A stretch of DNA of 64,000 bases, taken from contig CP102593.1 of the NCBI GenBank assembly GCA_025666215.1, forward strand, positions 2,865,001 through 2,929,000, given 5' to 3'. Under the pieces are notes generated by a model. The model was not told where the DNA came from. It saw only the letters and a program-made list of their open reading frames with translations, and made no database searches. The position numbers and the translations under genes were made by a program. Every line of letters starts with the position of its first letter. Position 1 is the first letter of the stretch. Source of the stretch: Xanthomonas campestris pv. phormiicola (GTDB lineage Bacteria > Pseudomonadota > Gammaproteobacteria > Xanthomonadales > Xanthomonadaceae). Below, piece by piece: positions 21,018 to 29,282 of the stretch.

Positions 21018-23204
21018 ATGAACTTCATTCACTCGCTCAGCGTCGGGCGACGCCTCGCATTCGCCTTTGCCGCGCTCATCGCCTTGCTGCTGTGCTCCAT
21101 CGCTCTGGCGCTCTACCAGTTCAGTACCGTGAAGCAACAGGTTTCGATCATCATCGAGATCAACAACCGCAAGGCCGCGCTGCTCAACCAGATGCGCGAA
21201 AGAAACATGCTCGGCGAGCGCTACATTCGCGACTTCATGCTGGCCAGCGCGCAGCAGCAACCTGAGATCGACCGACTGCTGCAGAGCAATCGCGCCCATT
21301 ACGCCAGGCTCTGGGCGGAACTGCAGACGCTGCCGGCCACCGCCGCCGGCATGGCCGCCCGTCGGGAGATCAGGGAGAGCCTCGACGCGGCGCGCGCCGC
21401 CAACAGCCGCGTACTCGACCTGTCCCGCGCCGGGGACCTGGAAGGCGCCAAGCAACTGCTGCGCGGCGCGGCGCAACCCCTGATCGACCGACGCTCGCAT
21501 GCAATCGCGGCAGCGGTGGAACTGCAGAACCGGCAGAACGCGAACGGCGCGGCGACCATCCTCGCCGAGGTGGCGTTGGCCAACCGTGCGCTGCTTGGCT
21601 TCGGCCTGCTGTCGGCCAGCCTGGCGGTCCTGCTGGCGTGGCTGATCGCGCGCAGCCTGGTGCGGCCGCTGCGCCAGGCCACCCAGGTTGCCGAAGCCAT
21701 CGCCCAGGGCGAACTGGACAACCGCATCGGCCCCCAGCCCGCGGACGAGCCAGGGCAGTTGCTGAACAGCATGCGTCACATGCAGCAGCAGCTGAAGGCG
21801 GTATTGGCCGCGCAACTGGAAATGGCGCAACGCCACGACGCCGGCCAGATCAGCCACCGCATGGACGAGCGCGCCTTCCCCGGCGACTACGGGCGCATGG
21901 TCCGCGACAGCAATGCGCTGGCCGCCTCGCATATCGCGGTCACCCAGCGCCTGGCGCAGATCATGGGCCGCTACGCGATCGGCGACCTCAGTGAGGAGAT
22001 GGACCGTCTGCCCGGCGAGAAGGCGCTGCTGACCGAGACCATGGACACGGTCAAGCACAACCTGAGCGCGATGAATCGCGAGATCAACCAGCTCGCCAGT
22101 GCCGCCGCGGCCGGAGATTTCAGCGCGCGCGGCGAGGCGCAGCGCTTCCAGTACGAGTTCCGCGCCATGGTCGACAGCCTCAACCAGCTGATGGCCACCG
22201 CCGACGGCAACCTGGACGCGCTGTCCACGCTGCTGCAGGCCATCGCCGCCGGCGACCTGAGCGCGCGCATGCACGGCCAGTTCCAGGGCGTGTTCGCCAC
22301 GATGCGCGACGACGCCAATGCCACCGCCGAGCAACTGGCCGGCATCGTCGGCCGCATCCAGACCGCCGCGCTCAGCATCAACGCCGCCGCCACCGAGATC
22401 GCCGCCGGCAACGACGACCTGTCGCGGCGTACCGAACAGCAGGCTGCCAGCCTGGAGGAAACCGCCGCCTCGATGGAGGAACTGACCTCCACCGTGCGCC
22501 AGAACGCCGAACACGCCCGCCAGGCCAACCAGCTCGCGCTGGGTGCGGCCACGGTCGCCTCGCAGGGCGGCGCGGTGGTCGGCCAGGTGGTGAGCACCAT
22601 GAGCGGCATCGAGACCTCCTCCAGGAAAATCGCCGACATCATCTCGGTCATTGACGGCATCGCCTTCCAGACCAATATCCTGGCCTTGAATGCCGCGGTG
22701 GAAGCGGCGCGTGCCGGCGAGCAAGGCCGCGGCTTCGCCGTGGTCGCCTCGGAAGTGCGTACCCTGGCCCAGCGCTCGGCCGGCGCGGCCAAGGAGATCA
22801 AGGGCCTGATCGACGACTCGGTCGAGCAGGTCGGCAACGGCTCGGCGCTGGTGCGCCAGGCCGGCCAGACCATGCACGAGATCGTGTCCTCGGTGCAGCG
22901 CGTCACCGACATCATGGGCGAGATCTCCGCCGCCTCGCAGGAGCAGTCCGCCGGCATCGAGCAGGTCAACCACACCGTCACCCAGATGGACCAGGCCACC
23001 CAGCAGAACGCCGCCCTGGTCGAGGAGGCCACTGCCGCGGCACGCGCGATGGAGGAACAGGCCGGCCAGCTCAGCGCCGCGGTGGCGGTGTTCAAGCTGC
23101 AGGCGGGCAACGCCGCGGACGCGCCCGCGGCCGCGCCGTCGCGCCCTGGGGCAAGCAGGCCGGCGCCCCGCCAGGCGGTCACCAGACAGGAGGCGGTGAG
23201 CTAA
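21018..23204 (+). CDS. Methyl-accepting chemotaxis protein MCP-8 (4HB-like sensor; poly-C leader)
   Basis: 728 residues from the ATG at 21018 (AGGA site at 21010-21013, directly after a C14 tract). The frame is open far upstream, but TM1 (about 12-34) and the ribosome site fix this start. A helical periplasmic sensor (about 35-186, of TarH/4HB type) is followed by TM2 near 187-208, HAMP, HAMP-like repeats, and MA with its tip near 544. The C-terminus 'RQEAVS' lacks the CheR/CheB pentapeptide. Unlike its neighbours it has no good sigma-28 match upstream. The GC and poly-C tracts occupy the leader, so expression may be phase-variable (inference). The signalling half shares tracts with MCP-7, for example SSRKIAD instead of SSKKIAD. 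Confidence 0.94.
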   Translation: MNFIHSLSVGRRLAFAFAALIALLLCSIALALYQFSTVKQQVSIIIEINNRKAALLNQMRERNMLGERYIRDFMLASAQQQPEIDRLLQSNRAHYARLWAELQTLPATAAGMAARREIRESLDAARAANSRVLDLSRAGDLEGAKQLLRGAAQPLIDRRSHAIAAAVELQNRQNANGAATILAEVALANRALLGFGLLSASLAVLLAWLIARSLVRPLRQATQVAEAIAQGELDNRIGPQPADEPGQLLNSMRHMQQQLKAVLAAQLEMAQRHDAGQISHRMDERAFPGDYGRMVRDSNALAASHIAVTQRLAQIMGRYAIGDLSEEMDRLPGEKALLTETMDTVKHNLSAMNREINQLASAAAAGDFSARGEAQRFQYEFRAMVDSLNQLMATADGNLDALSTLLQAIAAGDLSARMHGQFQGVFATMRDDANATAEQLAGIVGRIQTAALSINAAATEIAAGNDDLSRRTEQQAASLEETAASMEELTSTVRQNAEHARQANQLALGAATVASQGGAVVGQVVSTMSGIETSSRKIADIISVIDGIAFQTNILALNAAVEAARAGEQGRGFAVVASEVRTLAQRSAGAAKEIKGLIDDSVEQVGNGSALVRQAGQTMHEIVSSVQRVTDIMGEISAASQEQSAGIEQVNHTVTQMDQATQQNAALVEEATAAARAMEEQAGQLSAAVAVFKLQAGNAADAPAAAPSRPGASRPAPRQAVTRQEAVS

Positions 23205-23295
23205 GCGGCCCGGGCGCAGTTCCGCGCGCGTCGCCGCGTTCAGTCCCGCAATCCGGCGCGCATCCCATTTGCGCCGGAACTGGACGCAGGCGATC

Positions 23296-23322
23296 TCAAG
23301 CGGCTGGCGTCACAGTCGCTAT
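23296..23322 (+). promoter_or_regulatory. Degenerate sigma-28-like site before the MCP remnant
   Basis: TCAAGCGG, 11-base spacer, GTCGCTAT (5 of 8 to the -10). The spacing matches the intact sites of this island but the -10 has decayed. This fits the pseudogene that follows. Confidence 0.3.
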
Positions 23323-23369
23323 CCCGTTGACGCCATGTGAATGCAGCCAGCCATGGCCGCTTCGGGAGC

Positions 23370-23944
23370 ATGAGATCCCGCGCCATCACGATCAGGGATC
23401 GTCCCTGCCCGCCTCGCTGCTGTGCGTGCTCGGCTACGCCATGCTGATCGGGGTGGCGCAGCGGAGCATCCGCAGCCTCGACGACTCGCGCGCCCGCCCG
23501 CTGCGGCTACAGACCCGGCAGGCACCCTCGGCCATGGCCTTGTGCCAGCTGCGCGCGCAGCTGGCGCAATTGCGCCTGGACCAGCTGTCGCTGATCGCCG
23601 CGACCGGCAATCCGGCGCAGGTGGCCCACTACGACCGGCGCATCCAGCAATCGCTGCGGGGCGCCCACACGCAGGTGGCGCTGTACATCGCCACCAGGCC
23701 GAGTGGCGCAGAACGCCGCCGCTTCGCCGGCGTCCAGGCCGAACTGGACGCCTACCTGTCGCTGCACCGCCAGATCAGCGCCGCGGTGCGTGCCGGCGAT
23801 CGCGAGCGTGCCGGCGAACTGTCCACGCACCAGGCACTGCCGCCGCACCGCGCCCTGTTCCCCGACCTGGAGGCGCTGAACCGTCTCGACGCTCGCCAAG
23901 CGCTGCACGCCGACGCCGACGCGCCGGCCTACGCCACGCGCTAA
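23370..23944 (+). pseudogene. Decayed MCP: sensor-only remnant with N-terminal frameshift
   Basis: An ATG at 23370 with a GGGAG ribosome site starts 'MRSRAITIRDR', then the frame must change by one base near 23395-23402 to continue into 'SLPASLLCVLGYAMLIGVAQ' (TM1) and a helical periplasmic region of about 165 residues resembling a four-helix-bundle MCP sensor. The frame then stops at 23944, where TM2 should begin. HAMP and the signalling domain are missing. The next gene's promoter starts 33 bases later, so the 3' half has been deleted. An uninterrupted frame runs 23327-23944 but offers only a TTG, or an internal ATG at 23441 that cuts TM1. It could in principle still give a small membrane-bound helical protein; a pseudogene is more likely. 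Confidence 0.6.
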
Positions 23945-23977
23945 TCCAGCCGCAGCCATCGGCTCCTGCTTCCGGCG

Positions 23978-24004
23978 TCAACTTCATCCGCTGCCGGCCG
24001 ATAA
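23978..24004 (+). promoter_or_regulatory. Candidate sigma-28 (FliA) promoter for cheR-cheD-cheB
   Basis: TCAACTTC, 11-base spacer, and a perfect GCCGATAA -10 (8 of 8). This is the strongest FliA-type site in the window. The predicted transcript start near 24011 rules out the ATG at 24009 and points to the one at 24033. Confidence 0.8.
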
Positions 24005-24032
24005 CCCGATGGACCGATCACCGCTGCGAGCC

Positions 24033-24899
24033 ATGGCCACTCCAACGTCTTCCCTGCCCCAACCCGGTTCCGACAATCGCGACTTCGAATTCAGCGATCG
24101 CGATTTCAAGCGGGTCTGCGACCTGATCTACCAGAAGGCCGGCATCGCCCTGGCCCCGGCCAAGCGCGACATGGTCTACGGCCGCCTGTCGCGGCGCCTG
24201 CGCACGCTGGGCCTGCGCTCGTTCCGCGACTACCTGGACTGGCTGGAGCGCGACGGCGGCGACGAGTGGGAGGCGTTCACCAATGCGCTGACCACCAACC
24301 TGACCTCGTTCTTCCGCGAGCCGCACCACTTCGAGCGCCTGCGCGAGGAGCTGCACAAGCACGCCGCCTCGGCGCCGGTGAAGATCTGGTCGTGCGCCGC
24401 CTCCACCGGCGAGGAGCCGTATTCGCTGGCGATCACCGCCTGCGAGGCGTTCGGCACGCTGACCCCGCCGGTGCGGATCCTGGCCACCGACGTGGACACC
24501 CAGGTGCTGGCGACCGCCTCGCGCGGCGTGTACGCGGTCGATCGCATCTCCAGCCTGGACCCGGCGCTCAAGCGCAAGTACTTCCAGCGCGGCAGCGGCG
24601 CCAACGAAGGCCAGTGCCGGGTGGTGCCAGCGCTGCGCGAACTGCTCGAGTTCCGCCAGTTGAACCTGCTGGAGCCGCGCTACGACGTCAGCGGCCCGTA
24701 CCTGGCGCTGTTCTGCCGCAACGTGATGATTTATTTCGACAAGCCCACCCAACGTGGCATCCTGTCACGGCTGATCCCGCATCTGGACGACGAAGGCATG
24801 CTCTACACCGGCCATTCGGAAAACTACCTGCATGCGGCCGACCTGATCCAGCCCTGCGGCCGCACGCTGTACCGCCGCGCCGCCAAGGCACGCGCATGA
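24033..24899 (+). CDS. cheR: CheR chemoreceptor glutamate methyltransferase
   Basis: About 288 residues. It transfers methyl groups from S-adenosylmethionine to receptor glutamates for adaptation. The N-terminal helical domain (about 18-85) is followed by the methyltransferase fold with '[15 protein letters not shown]' (SAM site), '[11 protein letters not shown]', 'FCRNVMIYF' and 'GHSENY'. The beta-subdomain loop 'RGSGANEG' has the same length as the pentapeptide-binding loop of E. coli CheR, fitting the xWxxF tails on several MCPs here. The ATG at 24033 is chosen because the sigma-28-like promoter ends at 24004; an ATG at 24009 is the alternative. Its stop overlaps the cheD start (ATGA). Confidence 0.97.
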   Translation: MATPTSSLPQPGSDNRDFEFSDRDFKRVCDLIYQKAGIALAPAKRDMVYGRLSRRLRTLGLRSFRDYLDWLERDGGDEWEAFTNALTTNLTSFFREPHHFERLREELHKHAASAPVKIWSCAASTGEEPYSLAITACEAFGTLTPPVRILATDVDTQVLATASRGVYAVDRISSLDPALKRKYFQRGSGANEGQCRVVPALRELLEFRQLNLLEPRYDVSGPYLALFCRNVMIYFDKPTQRGILSRLIPHLDDEGMLYTGHSENYLHAADLIQPCGRTLYRRAAKARA

Positions 24900-25498
24900 G
24901 AGCCGCCACGATGGTCGCGGATCAGGTGATGCGCTACCACGACACCCGCTTCCAGACCATGGCGGCCAAGCTGTTGCCGACCCAGTATCTGGTGGTGGAC
25001 GACGACACCGCGCTGACCACCATCCTCGGTTCCTGCGTGGCCGCCTGCATCCGCGACCCGCTGCTGAAGATCGGCGGCATGAACCATTTCATGCTGCCCG
25101 ACGGCCAGGCCGGCGACGGCGCACCGGCGCGCTACGGCAGCTATGCGATGGAAGTGCTGATCAACGACCTGCTCAAGCGCGGCGCCAACCGCAGCCGCCT
25201 GGAGGCCAAGGTGTTCGGCGGCGGCAACGTGCTCAAGGGCTTCACCAACAACCCGGTCGGCACCCGCAACGCCGAGTTCGTGCTGAACTATCTGAAAGCC
25301 GAGCAGATTCCGGTGGTGGCCGAGGACCTGCGCGGCATCCATCCGCGCAAGATCTGGTTCTTCCCCACCACCGGCCGCGTGGTCGTGCAGCGCCTGCCGC
25401 ATGCGCACGAAGAAGCCGAAGTCGCCGCCGCCGAATCGGCGGTGCGTGCCCGCCTCGCCAAAGCGCCGGTCACCGGGGCCGTGGAGTTGTTCGAATGA
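24896..25498 (+). CDS. cheD: CheD chemoreceptor glutamine deamidase
   Basis: 200 residues. It deamidates receptor glutamines to methylatable glutamates. The family's catalytic Thr-Cys-His set is visible: '[10 protein letters not shown]' holds the threonine and cysteine, and 'GGMNHFMLP' holds the histidine, about 20 residues later. A glycine-rich 'VFGGGNVL' and 'GTRN' follow, as usual. The start overlaps the cheR stop by ATGA and the stop overlaps cheB by ATGA, so the three are translationally coupled in one operon. In some bacteria CheD also interacts with CheC or CheY-P; no cheC is in the window. Confidence 0.96.
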   Translation: MRAATMVADQVMRYHDTRFQTMAAKLLPTQYLVVDDDTALTTILGSCVAACIRDPLLKIGGMNHFMLPDGQAGDGAPARYGSYAMEVLINDLLKRGANRSRLEAKVFGGGNVLKGFTNNPVGTRNAEFVLNYLKAEQIPVVAEDLRGIHPRKIWFFPTTGRVVVQRLPHAHEEAEVAAAESAVRARLAKAPVTGAVELFE

Positions 25499-26571
25499 CG
25501 TCAGAACCCCCCTGCCGCGTGCTGATCGTCGACGACTCCGCAGTCGTGCGGCAGATGCTGACCGAGATCCTGTCGCGCGCGCCCGGCATCGAGGTGGTCG
25601 GCTCGGCCGCCGATCCGATCCTGGCCCGCGAGAAGATCAAGCGGCTCAATCCGGACGTGATCACCCTGGACGTGGAAATGCCGCGCATGGACGGCCTGGC
25701 GTTCCTGGAAAACCTGATGCGGCTGCGGCCCACGCCGGTGGTGATGATCTCCTCGCTGACCGAACGCGGTGCCGACACCACGCTGCAGGCGCTGGCGCTG
25801 GGCGCGGTCGATTTCATCTCCAAGCCCAAGCTCGACGTGGCGCGCGGCCTGGAGGAATACGCCGAGGAAATCATCGGCAAGGTCAAGGCCGCGGCCAAGG
25901 CCAAGGTCCGCGCGCTCGACCGCCCGGCCGCGCCGCGGCCCGCCGGCAACGCCGTGGCCACGCCCAGTGCCGTGTCCACGCTGAAATTCCGCACCACCGA
26001 CCGGCTGATCGCGATCGGCGCGTCCGCCGGCGGCACCGAGGCGCTGCGCGTGGTCCTGGAAGGCATGCCGGCCGACGCGCCGGCGGTGGTGATGACCCAG
26101 CACCTGCCGGCCGGCTTCAGCACCGCCTTCGCCGACCGCCTCAACCGGCACTCGGCGATGGCGGTGCGCGAGGCCAGCGAGGGCGAAGCGATCCTGCCCG
26201 GCCACGCCTACCTGCCGCCCGGCGGCAAGCACCTGCAGGTGGTCCGCGACGGCGCGCGCTGGCGCTGCAAGATCGACGACGGCCCCCCGGTCAACCGGCA
26301 CAAGCCGGCGGTGGACGTGCTGTTCCAGTCGGTGGCGCGCAACGCCGGCGCCAACGCGATCGGCGCGGTACTGACCGGCATGGGCGACGACGGCGCGCGC
26401 GGCCTGCTGGAAATGCTGCAGGCCGGCGCCAGCACCCTGGTCCAGGACGAAGCCACCAGCGTGGTCTGGGGCATGCCAGGCACCGCGTTCCGGCTCGGCG
26501 CGGCACAGGAGGTGTTGCCGCTGGACCGGATCGCCGAACGCCTGATCGCCTTGTCCAACCAGGCCCGCTGA
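25495..26571 (+). CDS. cheB: CheB receptor methylesterase/glutaminase response regulator
   Basis: 358 residues. It removes methyl groups from MCPs when phosphorylated by CheA. The N-terminal receiver domain (about 5-120) has 'VDDSAVV' and the phospho-acceptor aspartate in '[11 protein letters not shown]'. A linker is followed by the esterase domain (about 165-355) with the catalytic serine in '[10 protein letters not shown]', histidine in 'MTQHLPAGF' and aspartate in 'GMGDDGA'. The receiver ends with the usual lysine in 'DFISKPK'. It is coupled to cheD by an ATGA overlap and followed after only 4 bases by a c-di-GMP enzyme gene, probably in the same transcript. Confidence 0.97.
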   Translation: MTSEPPCRVLIVDDSAVVRQMLTEILSRAPGIEVVGSAADPILAREKIKRLNPDVITLDVEMPRMDGLAFLENLMRLRPTPVVMISSLTERGADTTLQALALGAVDFISKPKLDVARGLEEYAEEIIGKVKAAAKAKVRALDRPAAPRPAGNAVATPSAVSTLKFRTTDRLIAIGASAGGTEALRVVLEGMPADAPAVVMTQHLPAGFSTAFADRLNRHSAMAVREASEGEAILPGHAYLPPGGKHLQVVRDGARWRCKIDDGPPVNRHKPAVDVLFQSVARNAGANAIGAVLTGMGDDGARGLLEMLQAGASTLVQDEATSVVWGMPGTAFRLGAAQEVLPLDRIAERLIALSNQAR

Positions 26572-26575
26572 TTCC

Positions 26576-29224
26576 ATGCCACGCCAGCGCGTCCGCCCCC
26601 CGAACGCGCCCAGCGACGCCGCTGCGGCCGCGGCGCCCGGCCTGGGCGGGCTGCAGGAGTCCGAGCAGGCCCTGCTGAGTTGCCTGCAGCAGGCGCCCGA
26701 CGGCGTGGTGGTGATCGACGCCGACGCGCGCATCCTCGCCTTCAACCAGACCGCCGAGGCGCTGTGGGGCCTGTCGCAGTCGCAGGTGCTGGGGCGTTCG
26801 CTCGGCGAGCTGGTGGCGGACGACGCGCGCGCGGCGTTCCTGGCCAGGTGCATGCGCCAGCGCACCGACACGCCCGGCGACGGCTACGAACTGCAGTTGC
26901 CGGGCAACGACGGCGTGCAACGCTGGGTATCGGTCAGCGCAGCCACGGTGCCGCAGCAGCCGGCGCCGCTGTATGTGGTGTTCGTGCGCGACATCAGCGC
27001 CGAACGCGAGCGCGACGCCAGGATGCGGCTGCTGTCGCTGGCCCTGGACCGCAGCGACAACGCCATCGTGGTGTGCGACCCGAAGTTGGCGATCCTGTAC
27101 GTCAATGCCGGGTTCGCGCACATGTTCAGCTATGACGCCGAGGAAGTGCGCGGGCTGCTGCCGAGCAGCGTGCTGCCGGGCGCCGGCACCGACATGCAGG
27201 CGGTACGACTGACCCGCGAACGCGTGGTCAGCGGCGTGGGCCACCAGACCGACCTGCTGGTCTACCGCAAGGACGGCACGCCGTTGTGGACCACGCTGAT
27301 GGCCAACCCGATCGCCGACGCGGACGGCGGCATCCAGCACTACGTGCTCTCGTTCACCGACATCACCCAGAGCAAGATGCACGAGATCCTGCACAAGAAC
27401 GTGCTCGATGCGCTGGTCCGCGAACAGCCGCTGGTCGACGTGGCCGCGCTGATCTGCAGCGAGGTCGAGCGCATCGCCCCGCAGGTGGTGGCCTCGATCA
27501 TCAGCGTCGACGGCGACGGGCGGCTGCACCCGCTGGCCTCGCCGAGCCTGCCGACCGTCTTCAACGAGGCGGTCGAAGCCATGCGCGTGGGTCCCGCCGC
27601 CGGTGCCTGCGGCGCCGCGATCTGGCGCGGCAAGCAGGTGCTGGTGCGCGATGCCGCCACCGATCCGCTGTTCGCCGAGCACCGCGCGCTGGTGCAGCGC
27701 CTGGGCCTGGGCAGTTGCGTGGCCAGCCCGATCAAGTCCAGCGGCGGGCGCGTGCTCGGCAGTTTCGCGCTGTATTACCGCGAGTCATGCGAGCCGCAGG
27801 CCTGGCACCTGCGGCTGATCGAGCTGTGCCTGCACCTGTGCGCGCTGGCGCTGGAGCGCGAGCAGACCAAGGCGCGCGTGCACCAGCTGGCGTTCTACGA
27901 CTCGCTGACCGGTCTGCCCAACCGGGTGATGTTCAGCGCCCGCGCCGAGCAGGCGCTGGCCGCCGCCGAATACCACGCGTTTCCGGTGGCGATCCTGTTC
28001 GTCGACATCGACCGCTTCAAGCGCGTCAACGAGACCCAGGGCCATGCCGCCGGCGACGGCATGCTGCGCGACATCGCGCGGCGCCTGGGCGAGACCTTGA
28101 ACGCGACCGACCTGATCGGCCGCCAGGCCGGCGACGAGTTCGTGCTGATGCTGCCGCAATGCGGCGCCGAGCAGGCCGCCGGGGTCGCCGAGCGCCTGTT
28201 GCTGGCGCTGGCCGAGCCGCTGGTGGTCGGCCACGTGACCCTGCACCCGGGCGCCAGCATCGGCGTGGCGATGTTCCCCGACGACGGCCGCGACATCGAG
28301 ACGCTGCTGCGCCACGCCGACCTGGCCATGTACCGGGCCAAGAACGAAGGCGGCGGCAGTTTCCGCTTCTTCAGCGCCGACATGAACCGCATGGCGCAGG
28401 AACGCGTGGCGCTGGAGACCGCGCTGCGCGAAGCGTTGCGCCGCGACCAGCTGCAATTGCACTACCAGCCGCAGCTGCACAGCCAGCCGCCCTATGCGCT
28501 GTATGGCGTGGAAGCGCTGCTGCGCTGGCAGCACCCGCATCTGGGCGACATCTCGCCGGCGCGCTTCGTGCCCATGGCCGAGGAATGCGGGCTGATCGAG
28601 GAACTCGGCCAGTGGGTGCTGCGCCAGGCCTGCCGGCAGATGTCCGACTGGCGCCTGCGCGGCGTGCCGGTGCCGCGCGTGGCGATCAACCTGTCGGCCA
28701 GCAACTTCGCCGATGCGCAGTTGCCGGCGCGCGTGGCCCAGGTGCTGAGCGCGCATGCGCTGGGGCCCGGCGACCTGGCGCTGGAGATGACCGAGAGCGT
28801 CATGCTGTCCAACGCCCCGGCGGTGCTGGACAACCTGCGTCAATTGCAGGCCAGCGGCGTGCGCCTGTCGCTGGACGATTTCGGCACCGGCTATTCCAGC
28901 CTCAGCCATCTGCACCAGCTGCCGGTCAACGAACTCAAGCTGGACATGAGCTTCGTGCGCGACCTGGAACACAGCGAGACCGCACGCGCGCTGACCACCT
29001 CGGTGCTGCGCATCGGCGAGAGCCTGCGCATGCATACGGTCGCCGAGGGCGTCGAAACCGAAGCGCAGCGGGCCTTCCTGTCGCAGCTCGGCTGCGACGT
29101 GCTGCAGGGGTTCCTGTTCGCGCCGGCGTTGCCGGCGCTGCAGTTGGAGCGCTGGATTGGCGCGCACCAAGCCCACGCGGAGTCGGCCACGCCGCCCGCA
29201 ACGCCCGGCACTGCACCGCCTTAG
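26576..29224 (+). CDS. PAS-PAS-GAF-GGDEF-EAL c-di-GMP enzyme (likely phosphodiesterase)
   Basis: 882 residues, soluble. Two PAS domains (about 30-140 and 150-265), a GAF domain (about 275-430), GGDEF (about 440-600) and EAL (about 620-870). The GGDEF signature reads AGDEF (518-522) and the inhibitory RxxD site is NxxD, so cyclase activity is doubtful; such domains often only bind GTP to tune the EAL. The EAL domain is complete: E646-A-L, 'INLSASNF', 'LEMTESV', 'DDFGTGYSSL', 'KLDMSFV', 'AEGVET'. It should therefore hydrolyse c-di-GMP. The layout matches E. coli DosP, but I see no histidine where DosP's first PAS has its haem ligand. It starts 4 bases after cheB, tying c-di-GMP turnover to chemotaxis. 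Confidence 0.93.
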   Translation: MPRQRVRPPNAPSDAAAAAAPGLGGLQESEQALLSCLQQAPDGVVVIDADARILAFNQTAEALWGLSQSQVLGRSLGELVADDARAAFLARCMRQRTDTPGDGYELQLPGNDGVQRWVSVSAATVPQQPAPLYVVFVRDISAERERDARMRLLSLALDRSDNAIVVCDPKLAILYVNAGFAHMFSYDAEEVRGLLPSSVLPGAGTDMQAVRLTRERVVSGVGHQTDLLVYRKDGTPLWTTLMANPIADADGGIQHYVLSFTDITQSKMHEILHKNVLDALVREQPLVDVAALICSEVERIAPQVVASIISVDGDGRLHPLASPSLPTVFNEAVEAMRVGPAAGACGAAIWRGKQVLVRDAATDPLFAEHRALVQRLGLGSCVASPIKSSGGRVLGSFALYYRESCEPQAWHLRLIELCLHLCALALEREQTKARVHQLAFYDSLTGLPNRVMFSARAEQALAAAEYHAFPVAILFVDIDRFKRVNETQGHAAGDGMLRDIARRLGETLNATDLIGRQAGDEFVLMLPQCGAEQAAGVAERLLLALAEPLVVGHVTLHPGASIGVAMFPDDGRDIETLLRHADLAMYRAKNEGGGSFRFFSADMNRMAQERVALETALREALRRDQLQLHYQPQLHSQPPYALYGVEALLRWQHPHLGDISPARFVPMAEECGLIEELGQWVLRQACRQMSDWRLRGVPVPRVAINLSASNFADAQLPARVAQVLSAHALGPGDLALEMTESVMLSNAPAVLDNLRQLQASGVRLSLDDFGTGYSSLSHLHQLPVNELKLDMSFVRDLEHSETARALTTSVLRIGESLRMHTVAEGVETEAQRAFLSQLGCDVLQGFLFAPALPALQLERWIGAHQAHAESATPPATPGTAPP

Positions 29225-29282
29225 CCGATCGCGGCACAATTATTGCTTGATCCGCAGCACGTTTTTCATCCCCCGTCAGGCA

